DNA from: Neurospora tetrasperma FGSC 2508
Taxonomy: Eukaryota; Ascomycota; Sordariomycetes; Sordariales; Sordariaceae
Direction: 5' to 3'
DNA length: 64,000 nt
Assembly: GCF_000213175.1 (NCBI RefSeq)
Contig: NW_009799102.1
Coordinates: 1,105,972-1,169,971, forward strand
The notes beneath the pieces are model-generated. The model made no database searches. It worked only from the letters and a program-made list of their open reading frames with translations, and had not been told where the DNA came from. The position numbers and the translations under genes are program-made. Position 1 is the stretch's first letter, and each line of letters begins with the position of its first letter. This document shows, in pieces, positions 46,461-58,288 of the stretch.

Positions 46461-49400
46461 AAGCCGAGACGTCCTTTGATCGAGCTGTGGACGCCGTCTT
46501 GCTCTCCTTTCATACACAATTAACATAAATTCTTCACGGTTGGTGTCTTGGCGTCTTGCTTGGTCTTCTTGACATGAGCTCGTTCAGACCTCTCGACTTC
46601 TTAGACATCCAGAGCTGGGCAGTCTTTGGGCTCGATTTTTTCTACTTTTTCTTTCTGTTCACACACGCATGGGATTTTACATGACTGCATCCGGCTTAAC
46701 TTTGTATCTGGGCCGGGGAAAGCATTCATTCTGGAATCGGACCATTTGCATATACCCCATTTTCTGGTTCACACGGGAAAGGCGCTGGTGGAAAGCGCAT
46801 ATGGGAGGAGGCTAACGGGGAGCCAGAGAAGGCTATCGAGTGGGAGAGCGGAACTGTTTGGTGGAAGATGAAGTGGTTATTAGGATAACATTGACACCAA
46901 CAGGTGGGAAGAAGAATCGATCAGGAAGAGGCGGCAAGGTATGGGAATTGAGATGATGAAACGGGGGGAGCAGAGCGAATAGGATTCGAGGAGGGTCAGT
47001 CAGCTGAAGCGGGTGCCAAAAATTTACTTGGCTCGAGTTCATGATATAATATTGCACTCGAGGCAGGCCTGCGTTTTGACGCGTTCTGGCAGGCGTTCTG
47101 CGAGGCGAAGGAAGGAAGGCATGATTTTTGTGTACATCGCGTTTCCATTTTTCCTCTTTATTTGGTCTTTGGTTCCAGAGTTTGAGAAACCAGCGCATTC
47201 CTACTACCTACCCATTTTCCGTTTTCCTTTTTGCCGGGTTGATATATAGTGCTGGAAAGAAGAGTCTCTATGTTGTTTTTGTTGAGGCAAAGGAGAAGAG
47301 GGGAAAAGGAGAACGACACGCGAGCAGGGAAAGAGAGTGAGTGCTCGGATCATCCGTCATTCTACCTCACGGGCTTGGAGACGGCATGGATGAATCAGTC
47401 TCCGGTGTCAGTCGGGTAGATTTGTCCCACCCCCGCTCCCCGCTCCGGTCTTCTGGCCTATGGTTGTCGCCGTTTTCTGTTTAATGTTAATGATTTGGCG
47501 TCTTACGAGAGAGGTCCGACTGTTGGGAGTGAAGACATTGCAAAAATGGTGTTGTGAAAGAGCAAGAGCGACAGATGCAAAACATAGCGTATCACCACAT
47601 ACTTTTTTTCTGTCTTCAAGTGGTCGTCGTCGTTTTTATCAAGCTTGGATCGATGCTTCTGATACTTACCTTACTTGTGTTGCGCGCGTGGTTTGAGCGA
47701 GATGGGAAGAGGGTCAGATAACTTGAAGGAAAGAAAACAAAGGGGAAGGAGGATGGGGGGGAACAGAGTCGAGTTGGATAGAGAGAGAGGTGTGGTATTT
47801 TGTATCAAAACTTTTGTGTTTGTTCAAGTTAGTCAAAGAACTTCAGCGATCAATTTTTATTTTTTTCTAATCTTGCGCTATCATGCCCGTCTGTCCATGT
47901 CTCTGTTGCTTCTATTTCTTCCATCCATTCAACATCTACGTCAACAGTTCATTCTGGCCCGTACAATACTATTATTAAGCACAAAAAATCCACTTAGGTT
48001 TCTTCCCGCCAGCACTAGATCATCATGAGTCTAGGCAAGGTTATGATATGCTCCATGGCATACTGGTTATTGATTCAGATGATTTGACTCGCATCCCGTC
48101 CTATTTGTCGAGAGAAGCCTCATCTACAACTAACCACATCACTTTGTTACATCATTCACCTCGTCTCCTTCTCACGTAGGTGCTAGTCGAGAACAACCGT
48201 TGATTGCTCATAAACAACGCTCACTCACCCCTTGAAAGAAACCATACAGGAATACCCCATACACATGTTGGGACTCTCCTAGTTCAAAGAATAAAAGAAC
48301 TTCGACGCTTCCTTATGCAAGATACAGATAAATTCAGAAGAGTGTGTGTCGTGGCTTTTAGGTACTTTGCTTCAGAAGCAGCTTGAGTGGACCTTGGACT
48401 TGAGGCTCAAAGGTTAGAGCTGGACTTTCTCCTTGCTGTGTGTACTTCCATGCTGTAAGTCCTTTGATATTGTGAGATCAATGCAAAGGTGTGAGCTTGT
48501 TATGATCCCTCTCTCATCTCTATTTCTTTATACTTTTACCCAAGTATGGTGTGCGCCCCCGTTTCTCATGTCATATATGGTGTAATGTGTGTTTTGTGTT
48601 CCATCTAGTTATTCATTCTCTATGGTGCTGTGATAACAGTCCGCGGATTGAAAGGCGGGTTTGACAATGTGATCGACCATGCTTAGAGGTAGTGATGACT
48701 TCCGTGAAAAGAAGCAGACTAGTGTACCTAGAAAACAAAAAGTGATGCAGTCAAACAACAACAATTTATTGATTCACTTCTTGTCATCAAAGCTTTTACT
48801 GAATAAAGGTGTAGAACTCCGTGTCTCTTTTATACATGATGTCCCTGATTTCTTTCCCCTTCTTTTCTCTACTTCTATCACTTGGACACCCACAATTCCC
48901 TTTCTATTTTGTGCGTTCGATTCTGTCATTCACCCTCAAACCTCTAGACCGCGCCATTCACTATTGACGACCTTGTATCTAGCATCCATCATCGTTAACT
49001 ATTCATTGTTTGTCCTTCAACTTTCTCACTCATCCCGCACGCATAGCCCTTTGTTGTTTCAGTTATTGCTGCAGCCACAGTCCATTGTTTGAACCACACA
49101 TAATCATGATCGTACTAAGTTTTGTGATGACTGATCATAGTAGAAGACAACATAACTATCAAATACGGTGTGATGTTTGAACAGCGATATGAAGTTTGTT
49201 TGTAGATGACAGAGGAAGTTGATGAAAACGTGTCAGTCATGCGCCGAGGCAAGTTACTTTTGAGTGTCTTGGGAGTTGCCCCTGGAGGTTAGGCTGCAGA
49301 CCTATGCAATGCCAAGTAGTCGGCACATCTTTCTTGTATTGGCGAAGCAGGAAGTTGGTCTATGACTTCCAGGATCGGATATACGACTTTTGCGTGTTTG

Positions 49401-50063
49401 TCCCGACGGTATCACTGTTGTAAGAGTCTTCCGTGATTTCATCAAATCGGTTCAGAAGACTGGAAGACCAATAGTTAGCACACCACACAATGGATTTAAC
49501 CAAGCGTCATTATACACAGAGACCATCGGCCATGAGAACCAGTGTAACGATATCCAGCTAGGATACGTGTACAACATATTGTATATCCTATAAGCTGCGT
49601 GCTTCCTCGTGATATCCACGTATGGAATTACCGTCCTCGTGATGTGCTTCCATTGCGGCCATCCATCCAGGGGTTCATGTTCGGAGGGGTTCAACAAGGG
49701 ATGTAAGTCACCGGCGTGGTGAGAAAGGGCATAGAGAATGAGGTAAACATTGATTTGTGAAACGGGCAACCCAACGGCAAATGATGCTGTCTCTAGACCA
49801 AAGCACACCGGGAAGCAAAGTAAAGGGGATTCCGCCTTCATACGACTGCAGGTGGCACTTAAGTCCAGACCCCAACAGCACAGTCCCATCGTCCCTTCTG
49901 TCGTAGCAAGCCCTCCCCCTCTTCAGCCAACGTAACCCTAAGGATATAAACCCAGCAGAAACAACATGATGCACAGCCCACCAACCCGCTCATTGATCCA
50001 GTAATCGTGTATGAATCCCAAAACGCCCACAACGTCTAAAGCAAAACGATAGAGAGGATATGA
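46461..50063. other. 3.6-kb gene-poor region
   Basis: Between the 3' ends of ptaB and atg8. The sequence becomes AT-rich from about 47.8 to 49.1 kb. Only short ORFs occur, the best being a 145-codon minus-strand frame ending at 49452 with no domain. No tRNA, repeat family or transposon seen. Confidence 0.5.
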
Positions 50064-50781
<718 letters not shown>

Positions 50782-51319
50782 CTTGATGACTGGCGTGTGA
50801 TGGAAATGAGGAAGCTGGGGAGAGATGTCAGAGGTAAGAAACGGCAAGAGGATGAAGAGGGGGAAGAAGGGTTGATGTACCTCTTTGACCATCGATGTAA
50901 GGTGTGTTAGTAGGTTGCCAGGCAGTGTTGCCTATCGGCCGCGTCCAGTTGGCGGCTGCCCGCCTGTCTGCGCAGCACGGGTCAAAGGCCCTGGACACGC
51001 CAGGACAACCTGAACACTAAGCGGGTGACCAGCAGGCGGAGGCGGGGCTGACCAGATGACTAAAGCGAGAGTCGATCCTCGATTGGGCTTAGCCCGCTCC
51101 CAGTCGGTGAATCAGATGGGTCACTGGCCGTCGCTCACATGGTCAGGCTTAACAGGTCACTGCCTTTTCAGTGGCATTCCAGGGGCATTTCAAGGCGAAG
51201 GCGTGCCCGGCACTCAGCTAGGAGCGGTACCTGAACGGTACCTCTTGGCCATCAGTGGGGCGGCGTGGAGGTAGCAATGACGCAGCACTCCGTATCCGTC
51301 TCCTATCTCTCGTTGTACA

Positions 51320-51341
51320 CTACCTACCTACCTACCTACCT
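51320..51341. repeat. (CTAC)n microsatellite
   Basis: About five tandem CTAC units, a repeat type also found before ptaB. Confidence 0.85.
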
Positions 51342-52516
51342 CTAGTATACATAGTACATTACCAAGTCCTAGGTTGATACCTTGTATCAGCGGCACATGG
51401 ACAAGACAGAAGGATGGCCCGAAGAAGGGCGCATTGGAAATCTCCTTTCCGTTCCAAGGGCAGCCAGCCTCGTGGCCCTGGTCCTTTGGCTTCCCGGTTC
51501 GTTGAACGTGTAGACCGCATTTTACTAAGAAGGGCGTGGACGGTTCCATCGGCTTGGCCAGCGTCTCGACCTCGCACCCGACGGGCAGCTTGTTGACCGC
51601 TTTGTTCGCCTGCCGTCTACCTCTACACTATTAAAGACCTAGGGAGGACCAGGTCATGGATGTCACCACTGCGAAGTCGTCATTCTCTCCGCTTGTTTGC
51701 ATTTGGTATATCTTATCCATAATAGTCTCCTATCTATCAATGAAGCTTTATCCTGGAGCTCCTCCCGGGCCTCCCTACAACTGAAGTCCGATCGGAGCTG
51801 ACCATTTGCCCCGCCATGGGACCCGGGCCCGCGTGTTTACACTACTATCAGGTACCGTTTTCGGTGTCCGCCTAGGTGGCTTTTCCGGTCGCTCCCGGAG
51901 TGCGTGCAGCACCAAAAGTGGACATCTTGCTCCTCAGGGTCCGGTTCCCCGTCCATCCACTGGAGCCGTTGAAATGCAAGGAACACCCCGCGAATGTTCC
52001 GTTCTGCCTACGGCACTGCGCTATCATGGATGGCAGCGTGGTTACAGAAGGAGCTGTCTATCAGCCTGTTCCGGGTATAGCGTCATTTTCCATTATTTGT
52101 ATGTAGGTAGTTGATAGTTGATCCAACCAGTGAAAGAGAATTCGGCTCCGAGGCACTACAAGCGGATCCCTCCTCGAGATCCCCAGCAGGCAGGGCGATT
52201 ACCCAGCGAAGACTAGACTACCCGCCGAGGCCAAGCTCTCGATTTCAACAATAACATCCGATTTTGGACACCACATCAGCCGTGGATCGAGTCCGTCAAA
52301 TTTCTCGGTTCAGCCTTGTCCCAATTGACGAATCGATAGTTCACCAATTCGCCATTGTGAAAGAGCTTGCGCGGTCTTTCCCGGCCCTCCGTACTTAGAT
52401 CTGGTGTGGTGGTCTCATGTTCGCAGAGTAAAATCATTCGATCTCGGGACCTCGACCTGCTCACCACCCACCACTACGCTACCACTCCCCAATTCGTATA
52501 AATAAGAACCGTCAAG

Positions 52517-53821
52517 ATGGCCTCGCGACGGCCTACTCTTCGCCTCTTTGCTCAGTGCAAGACGAAACCCCAATTCAACCATACCTGGACCCCTCGCCGA
52601 GCTGCATCAAGCTTCCAGAGCTCCGGATCGGCACGTCAAGCTTTCTCGAACTCGCGAAACTACCTCACTTTGGCTGCTGCTGGTCTGGCTGTAGCCACTA
52701 CTCTTGGTTACAAGATGGTATGCGCCTGCTGCGACCTCCCATTGACCAATTGCCTACTACGGACCCTAGCTCACCATGTGCTCTGAATTCAGGCCGTCGA
52801 AGACCCCATCCGATGCGATTCCCCCACCCTTGCCGAGCGCGACCAGCAGATTAAGCGCGAGAAAGGCGTAAATGATGCCTCGCCAATGCGCCTGCGTATG
52901 GAGAAGTTCGTCAAGGAGCAACAGAAGGAAATTGTCAGAGCGCTAGAGGAGGCCGACGGCACACCATTCCGGGTGGACGAGTGGCAGCGCAAGGAGGGTG
53001 GCGGCGGCATCACCTGCGTCCTCCAGGAAGGCAAGGTGTTTGAGAAGGCCGGTGTTGGTGTGAGCGTCGTTTACGGCACTCTTCCCAAGCCCGCCATCAT
53101 CAAGATGCGTGCCAACCACAAAAACCTGGCTCAGGAGGATGACATTCCTGACAGCCTCGAGTTCTTCGCCGCCGGCCTCAGTCTGATCGTCCACCCCAAG
53201 AACCCCATGGCCCCGACGGTCCACCTCAACTACCGATACTTCGAGACGGCCAACCCCGACGGCTCCTCGGGAGCGTGGTGGTTCGGTGGCGGAAGTGACC
53301 TGACGCCCAGCTACCTCTTTGATGAGGACGCCATCCAGTTCCACAAGTCGCTGAAGGAAGTGTGCGATGCCCACGACAAGGAATACTACCCCCGCTTCAA
53401 GAAGTGGTGCGACGAGTACTTCTACAACAAGCACCGCGGCGAGTGCCGCGGTATCGGTGGCATCTTCTTCGACGACTTGGATGAGACCGTCTCCGACAAG
53501 GAGAACACCTTCGCTTTCGTCCAGGACGCGCTCAAGTCGTTTGCGCCCACCTACATTTCCATCATCAACAAGCGCAAGGATATGCCGTACACGGAGGAGG
53601 AGAAGCGGTGGCAGCAGATTCGCAGGGGCAAGTATGTCGAGTTCAACCTGGTGCACGACCGCGGCACCGCGTTTGGCTTGAATACCCCTGGTGCACGCGT
53701 GGAGAGTATTCTCATGAGCTTGCCGTTGACGGCTAGGTGGGAGTACATGTATGAGCCGGCGCCGAAGAGCAGGGAGGCGAGGCTGGTTGAGGTGCTGAAG
53801 AACCCCAAGGACTGGGTATGA
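52517..53821 (+). CDS. hem13: coproporphyrinogen III oxidase (heme synthesis)
   Basis: Exons 52517-52717 and 52793-53821 (75-nt phase-0 intron) encode 409 residues. It is the oxygen-dependent enzyme that decarboxylates two propionates of coproporphyrinogen III to give protoporphyrinogen IX. Diagnostic stretches are WWFGGGSDLTPSYLFDEDA (from Trp229), HLNYRYFET, RGECRGIGGIFFDDLDE, FNLVHDRGTAFGL and the C-terminal RVESILMSLPLTARWEYMYEP. The first 67 residues (exon 1) are an Arg/Ser-rich presequence (MASRRPTLRLFAQCKTKP) plus a hydrophobic segment (NYLTLAAAGLAVATTLGYK), suggesting mitochondrial import with intermembrane-space sorting. The yeast enzyme lacks this and is cytosolic. The body of the protein is standard length and complete. 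Confidence 0.97.
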
Positions 53822-54214
53822 TGATAAGGATTTGTACCTCTATTCTGTGCCGTTGAAGGTTCTTTGTATGTATTTTTATGACTTGCATGGTAAAAATGGG
53901 TTACGTGAGATGAAGAAGAAAAAAAACAATGAGTAGACAAAATGCTATCGATGATCCGTCAAATCTGATTGTGTTAAATCCGAACTATGGTCGCGCGCTA
54001 TTGAGTAGAGAATGCAGTTTTGAACTTGGACGTTTTCTTAGGACCGCGTCACTGCATGCACCTAACAACTTACAACATTCAACCACCACCACCGAATAAA
54101 ATGATGACTCGGATGAAGTGCAAGTTTAAGCCATCATAACTACCAGAACCTATTTCTCAGGATTTACGAAACATAATCCAGTTAATTACTTCCCGGAGGA
54201 AAATCAACAGCGTG
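53822..54214. other. short intergenic region
   Basis: 3' flank of hem13 and promoter of the Sws1-like gene. No gene seen. Confidence 0.6.
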
Positions 54215-55651
54215 ATGGCCTCACCCAACGAACACCACCACGGGCATTCTGACCCGAATCCCGACTTACACCCACCAGGCCCTGCTTCGCCTCACCCTCA
54301 ACCGTCTTACCAGCCTCAACCACAGGAAGAAGCAAAAAGCTCATCACCACCATTACACTCACCACAAATCTCCACAACGCCGGCCCTCGACCTCCCCACC
54401 TCCCGACAATTCCTCACCTCCCTCATAACCGCCATCTCCAACATTCCTCTGCTCGACGAGCCACCTACCCAAATACACAAACCCGCACCCGGGCCAGGGT
54501 CCAAACCCCAATCCAAAGCTGCCGATGTACCAGCAACAGAGACAGAAACGACAATTCGGAGGAAACAACTACTCCAGATCCTCAAAGACGAAGGTGACGA
54601 AGGGAGAGAAGAAGATGATCATGATGTAACCATCAGGAACAAGAACATGAACAAGATAAAGATTCCTGGAGGTCAAGTGAACCCCCTTAAACTGGTACCG
54701 CCTGAATACCGACATTTGATCATCACGCTACATGTTCTGTTTCCGGGGGTGGTGTTACCAGGGTTGGAGGTTTTGGAGCGGGGGTTGGTTGAACGGGTCA
54801 TTTTGAGGAGGTGTGCTGCTGGAGAGGGGGTAGCGGCAGCGGTAGTGAAGAAGAAGAAGAAGAAGGAGGAGGAGGAGGAGGAGGAGGAGGAAGATGAGGA
54901 AGGGAGGCAGAAGGAGCAGATGAAAGAAGGGGATATGGATGTGGATATGGATATGGATATGGATGTGGATGTGGTCATGGAAGAAGGGGACGACAACAGG
55001 AAGAACGACGACGACGACGACGGGGACGTAACAAGTCCGCCGCCGGCTGAGGATGAGACCAAGGATGGTGGAAAGGCTAAGAAAAACCACCACAAGTCAC
55101 TGTGGGAGGAGTCCACAGAAGCAAAAGTCGAACATCATCCCCGGTCACCACCTCCAGAGTTCTATCTCGTCCGCTCCTCCCAGTTCCTCAACGTCCACCC
55201 GAAGCGGAAACGAAAGTATCCAAGTAGCAATCTTTCTGGGCTGTATGGAGACGCAGACACCGAGGGTATCCCGTCAGGTGTTGGCAGCGAAGCAGACCGA
55301 GAGCGAGACTACCGAATACAGCGGTACATGGTCAGCCTGGAAGCATGGAACTGTACCTGCGCTGCGTTTGCGTTTGCTTGTGTCTCGGAGCCAGAAGCAG
55401 GAGATGATGCAAAAGAAACAGGAGGAGAAGAGCTACAAGAAAAGAGAGAAAGTGATAACAAAGGAAGTGCAGGCTGGACCTTTGGCGGGATGACCCTCTT
55501 CAACGCCCGAGATCACTCGAGCGTACCGCCCGTTTGCAAACACCTGCTGGCCTGTCTGTTGGCTGATAAGTGGACGAGGGCGTTGGGGAGGTATGTGACG
55601 GATCGGGTGGTGAGTAGAGAGGAAATGGCCGGCATTGTTGCTGATGTGTAG
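54215..55651 (+). CDS. Sws1/Shu2-like SWIM zinc-finger protein (Shu-type recombination factor)
   Basis: Single exon, 478 residues from the ATG at 54215 (the GTG one codon upstream is not used). Two blocks resemble the small Sws1/ZSWIM7 protein. The first is PEYRHLIITLHVLFPGVVLPGLEVLERGLVERV (about residues 165-195), like the human LLSLKFLF..A..LDLVDRQSIT region. The second, at about residues 370-470, holds the SWIM finger Cys380-Thr-Cys382 ... Cys441-Lys-His443-Leu-Leu-Ala446, the invariant CXC..CXHXXA signature of Shu2/Sws1, flanked by AAFAFACV and VTDRVVSREEMAGIV. Between them lies a huge Glu/Lys/Asp-rich insertion, partly simple repeat. Sws1/Shu2 works with Rad51-paralog partners to promote Rad51 filaments. 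The N-terminal 100 residues are Pro/His/Ser-rich. Other SWIM families are possible, but the AAFAF and CKHLLA pattern favours Sws1. Confidence 0.78.
   Translation: MASPNEHHHGHSDPNPDLHPPGPASPHPQPSYQPQPQEEAKSSSPPLHSPQISTTPALDLPTSRQFLTSLITAISNIPLLDEPPTQIHKPAPGPGSKPQSKAADVPATETETTIRRKQLLQILKDEGDEGREEDDHDVTIRNKNMNKIKIPGGQVNPLKLVPPEYRHLIITLHVLFPGVVLPGLEVLERGLVERVILRRCAAGEGVAAAVVKKKKKKEEEEEEEEEDEEGRQKEQMKEGDMDVDMDMDMDVDVVMEEGDDNRKNDDDDDGDVTSPPPAEDETKDGGKAKKNHHKSLWEESTEAKVEHHPRSPPPEFYLVRSSQFLNVHPKRKRKYPSSNLSGLYGDADTEGIPSGVGSEADRERDYRIQRYMVSLEAWNCTCAAFAFACVSEPEAGDDAKETGGEELQEKRESDNKGSAGWTFGGMTLFNARDHSSVPPVCKHLLACLLADKWTRALGRYVTDRVVSREEMAGIVADV
54849..54975 (+). repeat. acidic coding microsatellites in the Sws1-like gene
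   Basis: (AAG)n then (GAG/GGA)n at about 54849-54893 encode Lys/Glu runs. A (GGATAT/GGATGT)n hexamer repeat at about 54933-54975 encodes alternating Met/Val-Asp. Together they build most of the acidic insertion. Confidence 0.85.
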
Positions 55652-55951
55652 TAAGTCTAGAGTGAGGGTCTGTTATAGATAGGTAGTTTCTCTGTTACTG
55701 GCGAACCGCAGTCAACAAACCAACTTGTCAGTTAAATAGTATTATTAAACAATCGCTCAAGATCCCATCCTTGACCTTGAGCAGCCCTCTTTCTATGTGT
55801 GAAAGTGTCTCTCTTGTGTTTGATTCCGTACACAGACGTGATTCATGCTGATTTGATTGATTTCGTATCATCTACGGCCGGGTCCGTTGCGCCCCGTCAT
55901 CCATCCCGTTGCTCGCCTTCCTGTTCCCTCTTTCACTTTGTCATGTCTCGC
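55652..55951. other. convergent 3' region (sws1-like / rpn8)
   Basis: Exactly 300 nt between two stop codons, no gene. Confidence 0.7.
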
Positions 55952-57181
55952 TTATTTCTTCTTCTCTTTCGGGCTGTTCTCCTTCTCCTTGCTTTCACCA
56001 TTTGCCGCCGCCGGGCTACCCTCCTTCTTGTCGGCGCCCTCCTTCTTCTCGCCGTTTTCTCCCTCCTTCTTCTTGGCGTCGTTCTCCTCCTGCTGCTGCC
56101 TGTTCTGGATCTTGTTCTCAATCAGGTCGTGGAACGCAGTGATGGCGCGGATCAGACTGCTGAGGTAGATGGCCATGAGCTGGTCGTTGGTCTTGATGCT
56201 CATGGCGTGGTTGAGCTCGCTGTCGGCGTTGGTTCCAGTAGCGCCTGGGCCGGACTTGGGCGTCGAGAGGTTGGGGAGCAAGTTGAAGACGTCCTGGAGG
56301 TTGCCGAGAATAGCGTGGTTCACGGGCAGCTGGCCGTCAAGGACCTTTTGGAGATATGCTTGGATGTCGCGGAGGCGGTGGTGGAGGCCTTGCAGCGAGC
56401 GCATCTGGTTGGTGATGCGGGTGGATAGTGTGCCGACGGCTACGTCACGGATGTCGCGAAGGAGGTGCTCGACGCCGATTTCCTCGGCCTCTTCGGCCTC
56501 GATAATGGAGGGAGTGTGGACAAAAGTCTTGGATGTAGTGGTGCCATCCTGTGGTAGTCACACACAAGTATAGTTAGCAGCTGTGACTTGGGCGAGGCTG
56601 AGTAAGAACAAGTGGAAACGCGACGGCGTCTCTGGAAGACATACATCCTTGATCTCGTCAACGGCAAAGTAGGCATCTGTAGGAACGCCCGTCTCCTTGG
56701 GCTGGACATCGACAATAACCAGAAGCGGGTTGGGAGTGTAGCGCTTGAACAGCTCGTTGATGTCGAGATCGGAAGCCCGTAGCTTGGGGCCGGAATGGTA
56801 CCAGCCTATTAGCTTCTCGCGCGCATTGACCTTCTTGAACATGTCGTTCATGGACTCGACGTAGTTGTGGTCAAGGAACCAGACTGAGGGGTCCTTGTCG
56901 TCCTCCTCGAAGGGAACTGCATCACCAGAGTTAGCCGGATATTCACCTGGGCGCGGGGCAACCAGGCAAGCTTCCGCAGCAGACTACGCACCCGCGAAAC
57001 TGTTGGACACGCGAACATTCTTTCCATCATTCTGGCCTAATAGCACGCCGACGACACGCTTGCTCTTGGACTTGTTGGCTTGGGTACGGTTGTAGTGGTC
57101 GACAACTGAGAGCAGAACCAGCGGCGCAACCGAGACGCTGCGGTTCACCAGGGAGAGCGTTTCCGCAGTAGTGGCGGGCAT
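55952..57181 (-). CDS. rpn8: 26S proteasome lid subunit Rpn8 (MPN domain)
   Basis: Exons 57181-56992, 56916-56645 and 56548-55952 (introns of 75 and 96 nt, GT-AG with CTAAC branch) encode 352 residues. The MPN domain spans about residues 10-145: [45 protein letters not shown] (rebuilt over intron 1), and [20 protein letters not shown]. The JAMM metal ligands of an active MPN+ enzyme are absent, as expected, since Rpn8 is the inactive partner of the deubiquitinase Rpn11. The C-terminal helical region and a Lys/Glu-rich tail ([17 protein letters not shown]) finish the protein. It acts in the 19S lid in cytosol and nucleus. The ATG at 57181 gives the conserved N-terminus; the in-frame leader upstream contains an Asp-coding repeat but no ATG. 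Confidence 0.96.
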
Positions 57182-57945
57182 GGCGAGAGCTGGATTCGAG
57201 GTGTCGTCGTTGTCGTCGTCGTTGTCGTCGTCACCGTCGGAGGCGTGATGGCTTGTGTGTTTGGTGGGCGTGGCGGGAGGTCGGGTGGTATTTCGTGGGG
57301 TAGAAGAAGGAAGGCGGGCTGGTGGGTATGATGTATGTTTTGGTCGTCGATGTACGTATAGCAAGTATCGTCAGTTGTCAGTGGCCTCGAAGCTCCAACT
57401 GCTGTAGTTGCAGTGGTCTGGTCTCGCCGTCGTCACTGGCTAGCTGCCTCACTTGCTGGAAGGTGAGTACCCAATCAGGTTAGCGCCTGGGTAGGTACCT
57501 TCCGCTTGAACTTGAGTTGGGCGGTGGGGCCTCAGCCTTCTGCCCTGTGCCACTGCCGCGGTGACATAACAACCTAGAGGGCTTATCTAATCAGTAGCCG
57601 GTACGGATGTACACTAGAGGTACGCAGTCTGTACCCTCCGCCTGAACTTACAGGGGCTTTTATAGCGACCTTCCTCCTGAGGAAGTTGAGACCGCAGAAA
57701 GGGGGGTCTCTTTATGCGCTGGAAGGCTCCTTGGCGCGTGTCATGACACCCTTTTGGTCGTTGCGCCTCTGACAGAGACCTAGGATCGGCATAAAGTCGA
57801 GGGATCCTCCCGCCTTTTAATTCGAACGAACCCATCCGTACATCCATCCATCGTCTGCCCAACAACGTGACGCCATACTTTATACCTACCCGTCCGGCCC
57901 AACATAACCTCAAAGAAAGCAAAATAACCAAAATCTATCGCAAAC
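57182..57945. other. divergent promoter region (rpn8 / I9 inhibitor)
   Basis: 764 nt. Holds a GTC/GTT trinucleotide repeat at 57201-57240 (in the rpn8 leader, minus strand) and TACC-rich stretches. No extra gene; I see no clear GGTGGCAAA proteasome element. Confidence 0.6.
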
Positions 57946-58288
57946 ATGAAGTTCTCCGGTCTCGTTCTCGGCGCCCTTGCCCTCGTCTCCAGCGCTATTG
58001 CCGTTGACATCCAGAAGTCGGTCATCATCACCTACAAGGAGAACACTCCCGACTCGGTGATCCAGCAGGACAAGAAGGCCATTCTCGATGACGGTGGTGT
58101 CATTACCCACGAGTACACCCTCATGAAGTATGCTCTCAGACACCGTCATGTTGGTTCGGGTGTTCTTGCTAACCCTTTTATCCAGGGGCTTCTCTGCCAA
58201 GGTTAACGCAAAGACACTCGAGTCGGTTTCCGCCTCCAGCGAGAGCTACGCCACTATCGAGGAGGACAAGGTCGTCAGCACGTTGTAA
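57946..58288 (+). CDS. small secreted inhibitor-I9 (subtilisin propeptide-like) protein
   Basis: Exons 57946-58127 and 58186-58288 (58-nt intron, GTATGC donor, GCTAACC branch) encode 94 residues. Residues 1-19 are a clean signal peptide (MKFSGLVLGALALVSSAIA). The rest is one inhibitor I9 domain: SVIITYKENTPDSVIQQDK, ILDDGGVITHEYTLMK joined over the splice to GFSAKVNAKTL, ending YATIEEDKVVSTL. I9 domains are subtilisin propeptides that also occur alone as protease inhibitors and chaperones, such as yeast Pbi2, which targets vacuolar proteinase B. The yeast protein lacks a signal peptide, so this one probably enters the secretory pathway. It is divergent from rpn8. Both exons are needed for a complete domain, confirming the model. 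Confidence 0.85.

Noticed and set aside
49452-49889. 145-codon minus-strand ORF with an ATG
   Set aside because: Trp/Cys/Tyr-rich without domain or neighbouring exon; isolated in an AT-rich gap.
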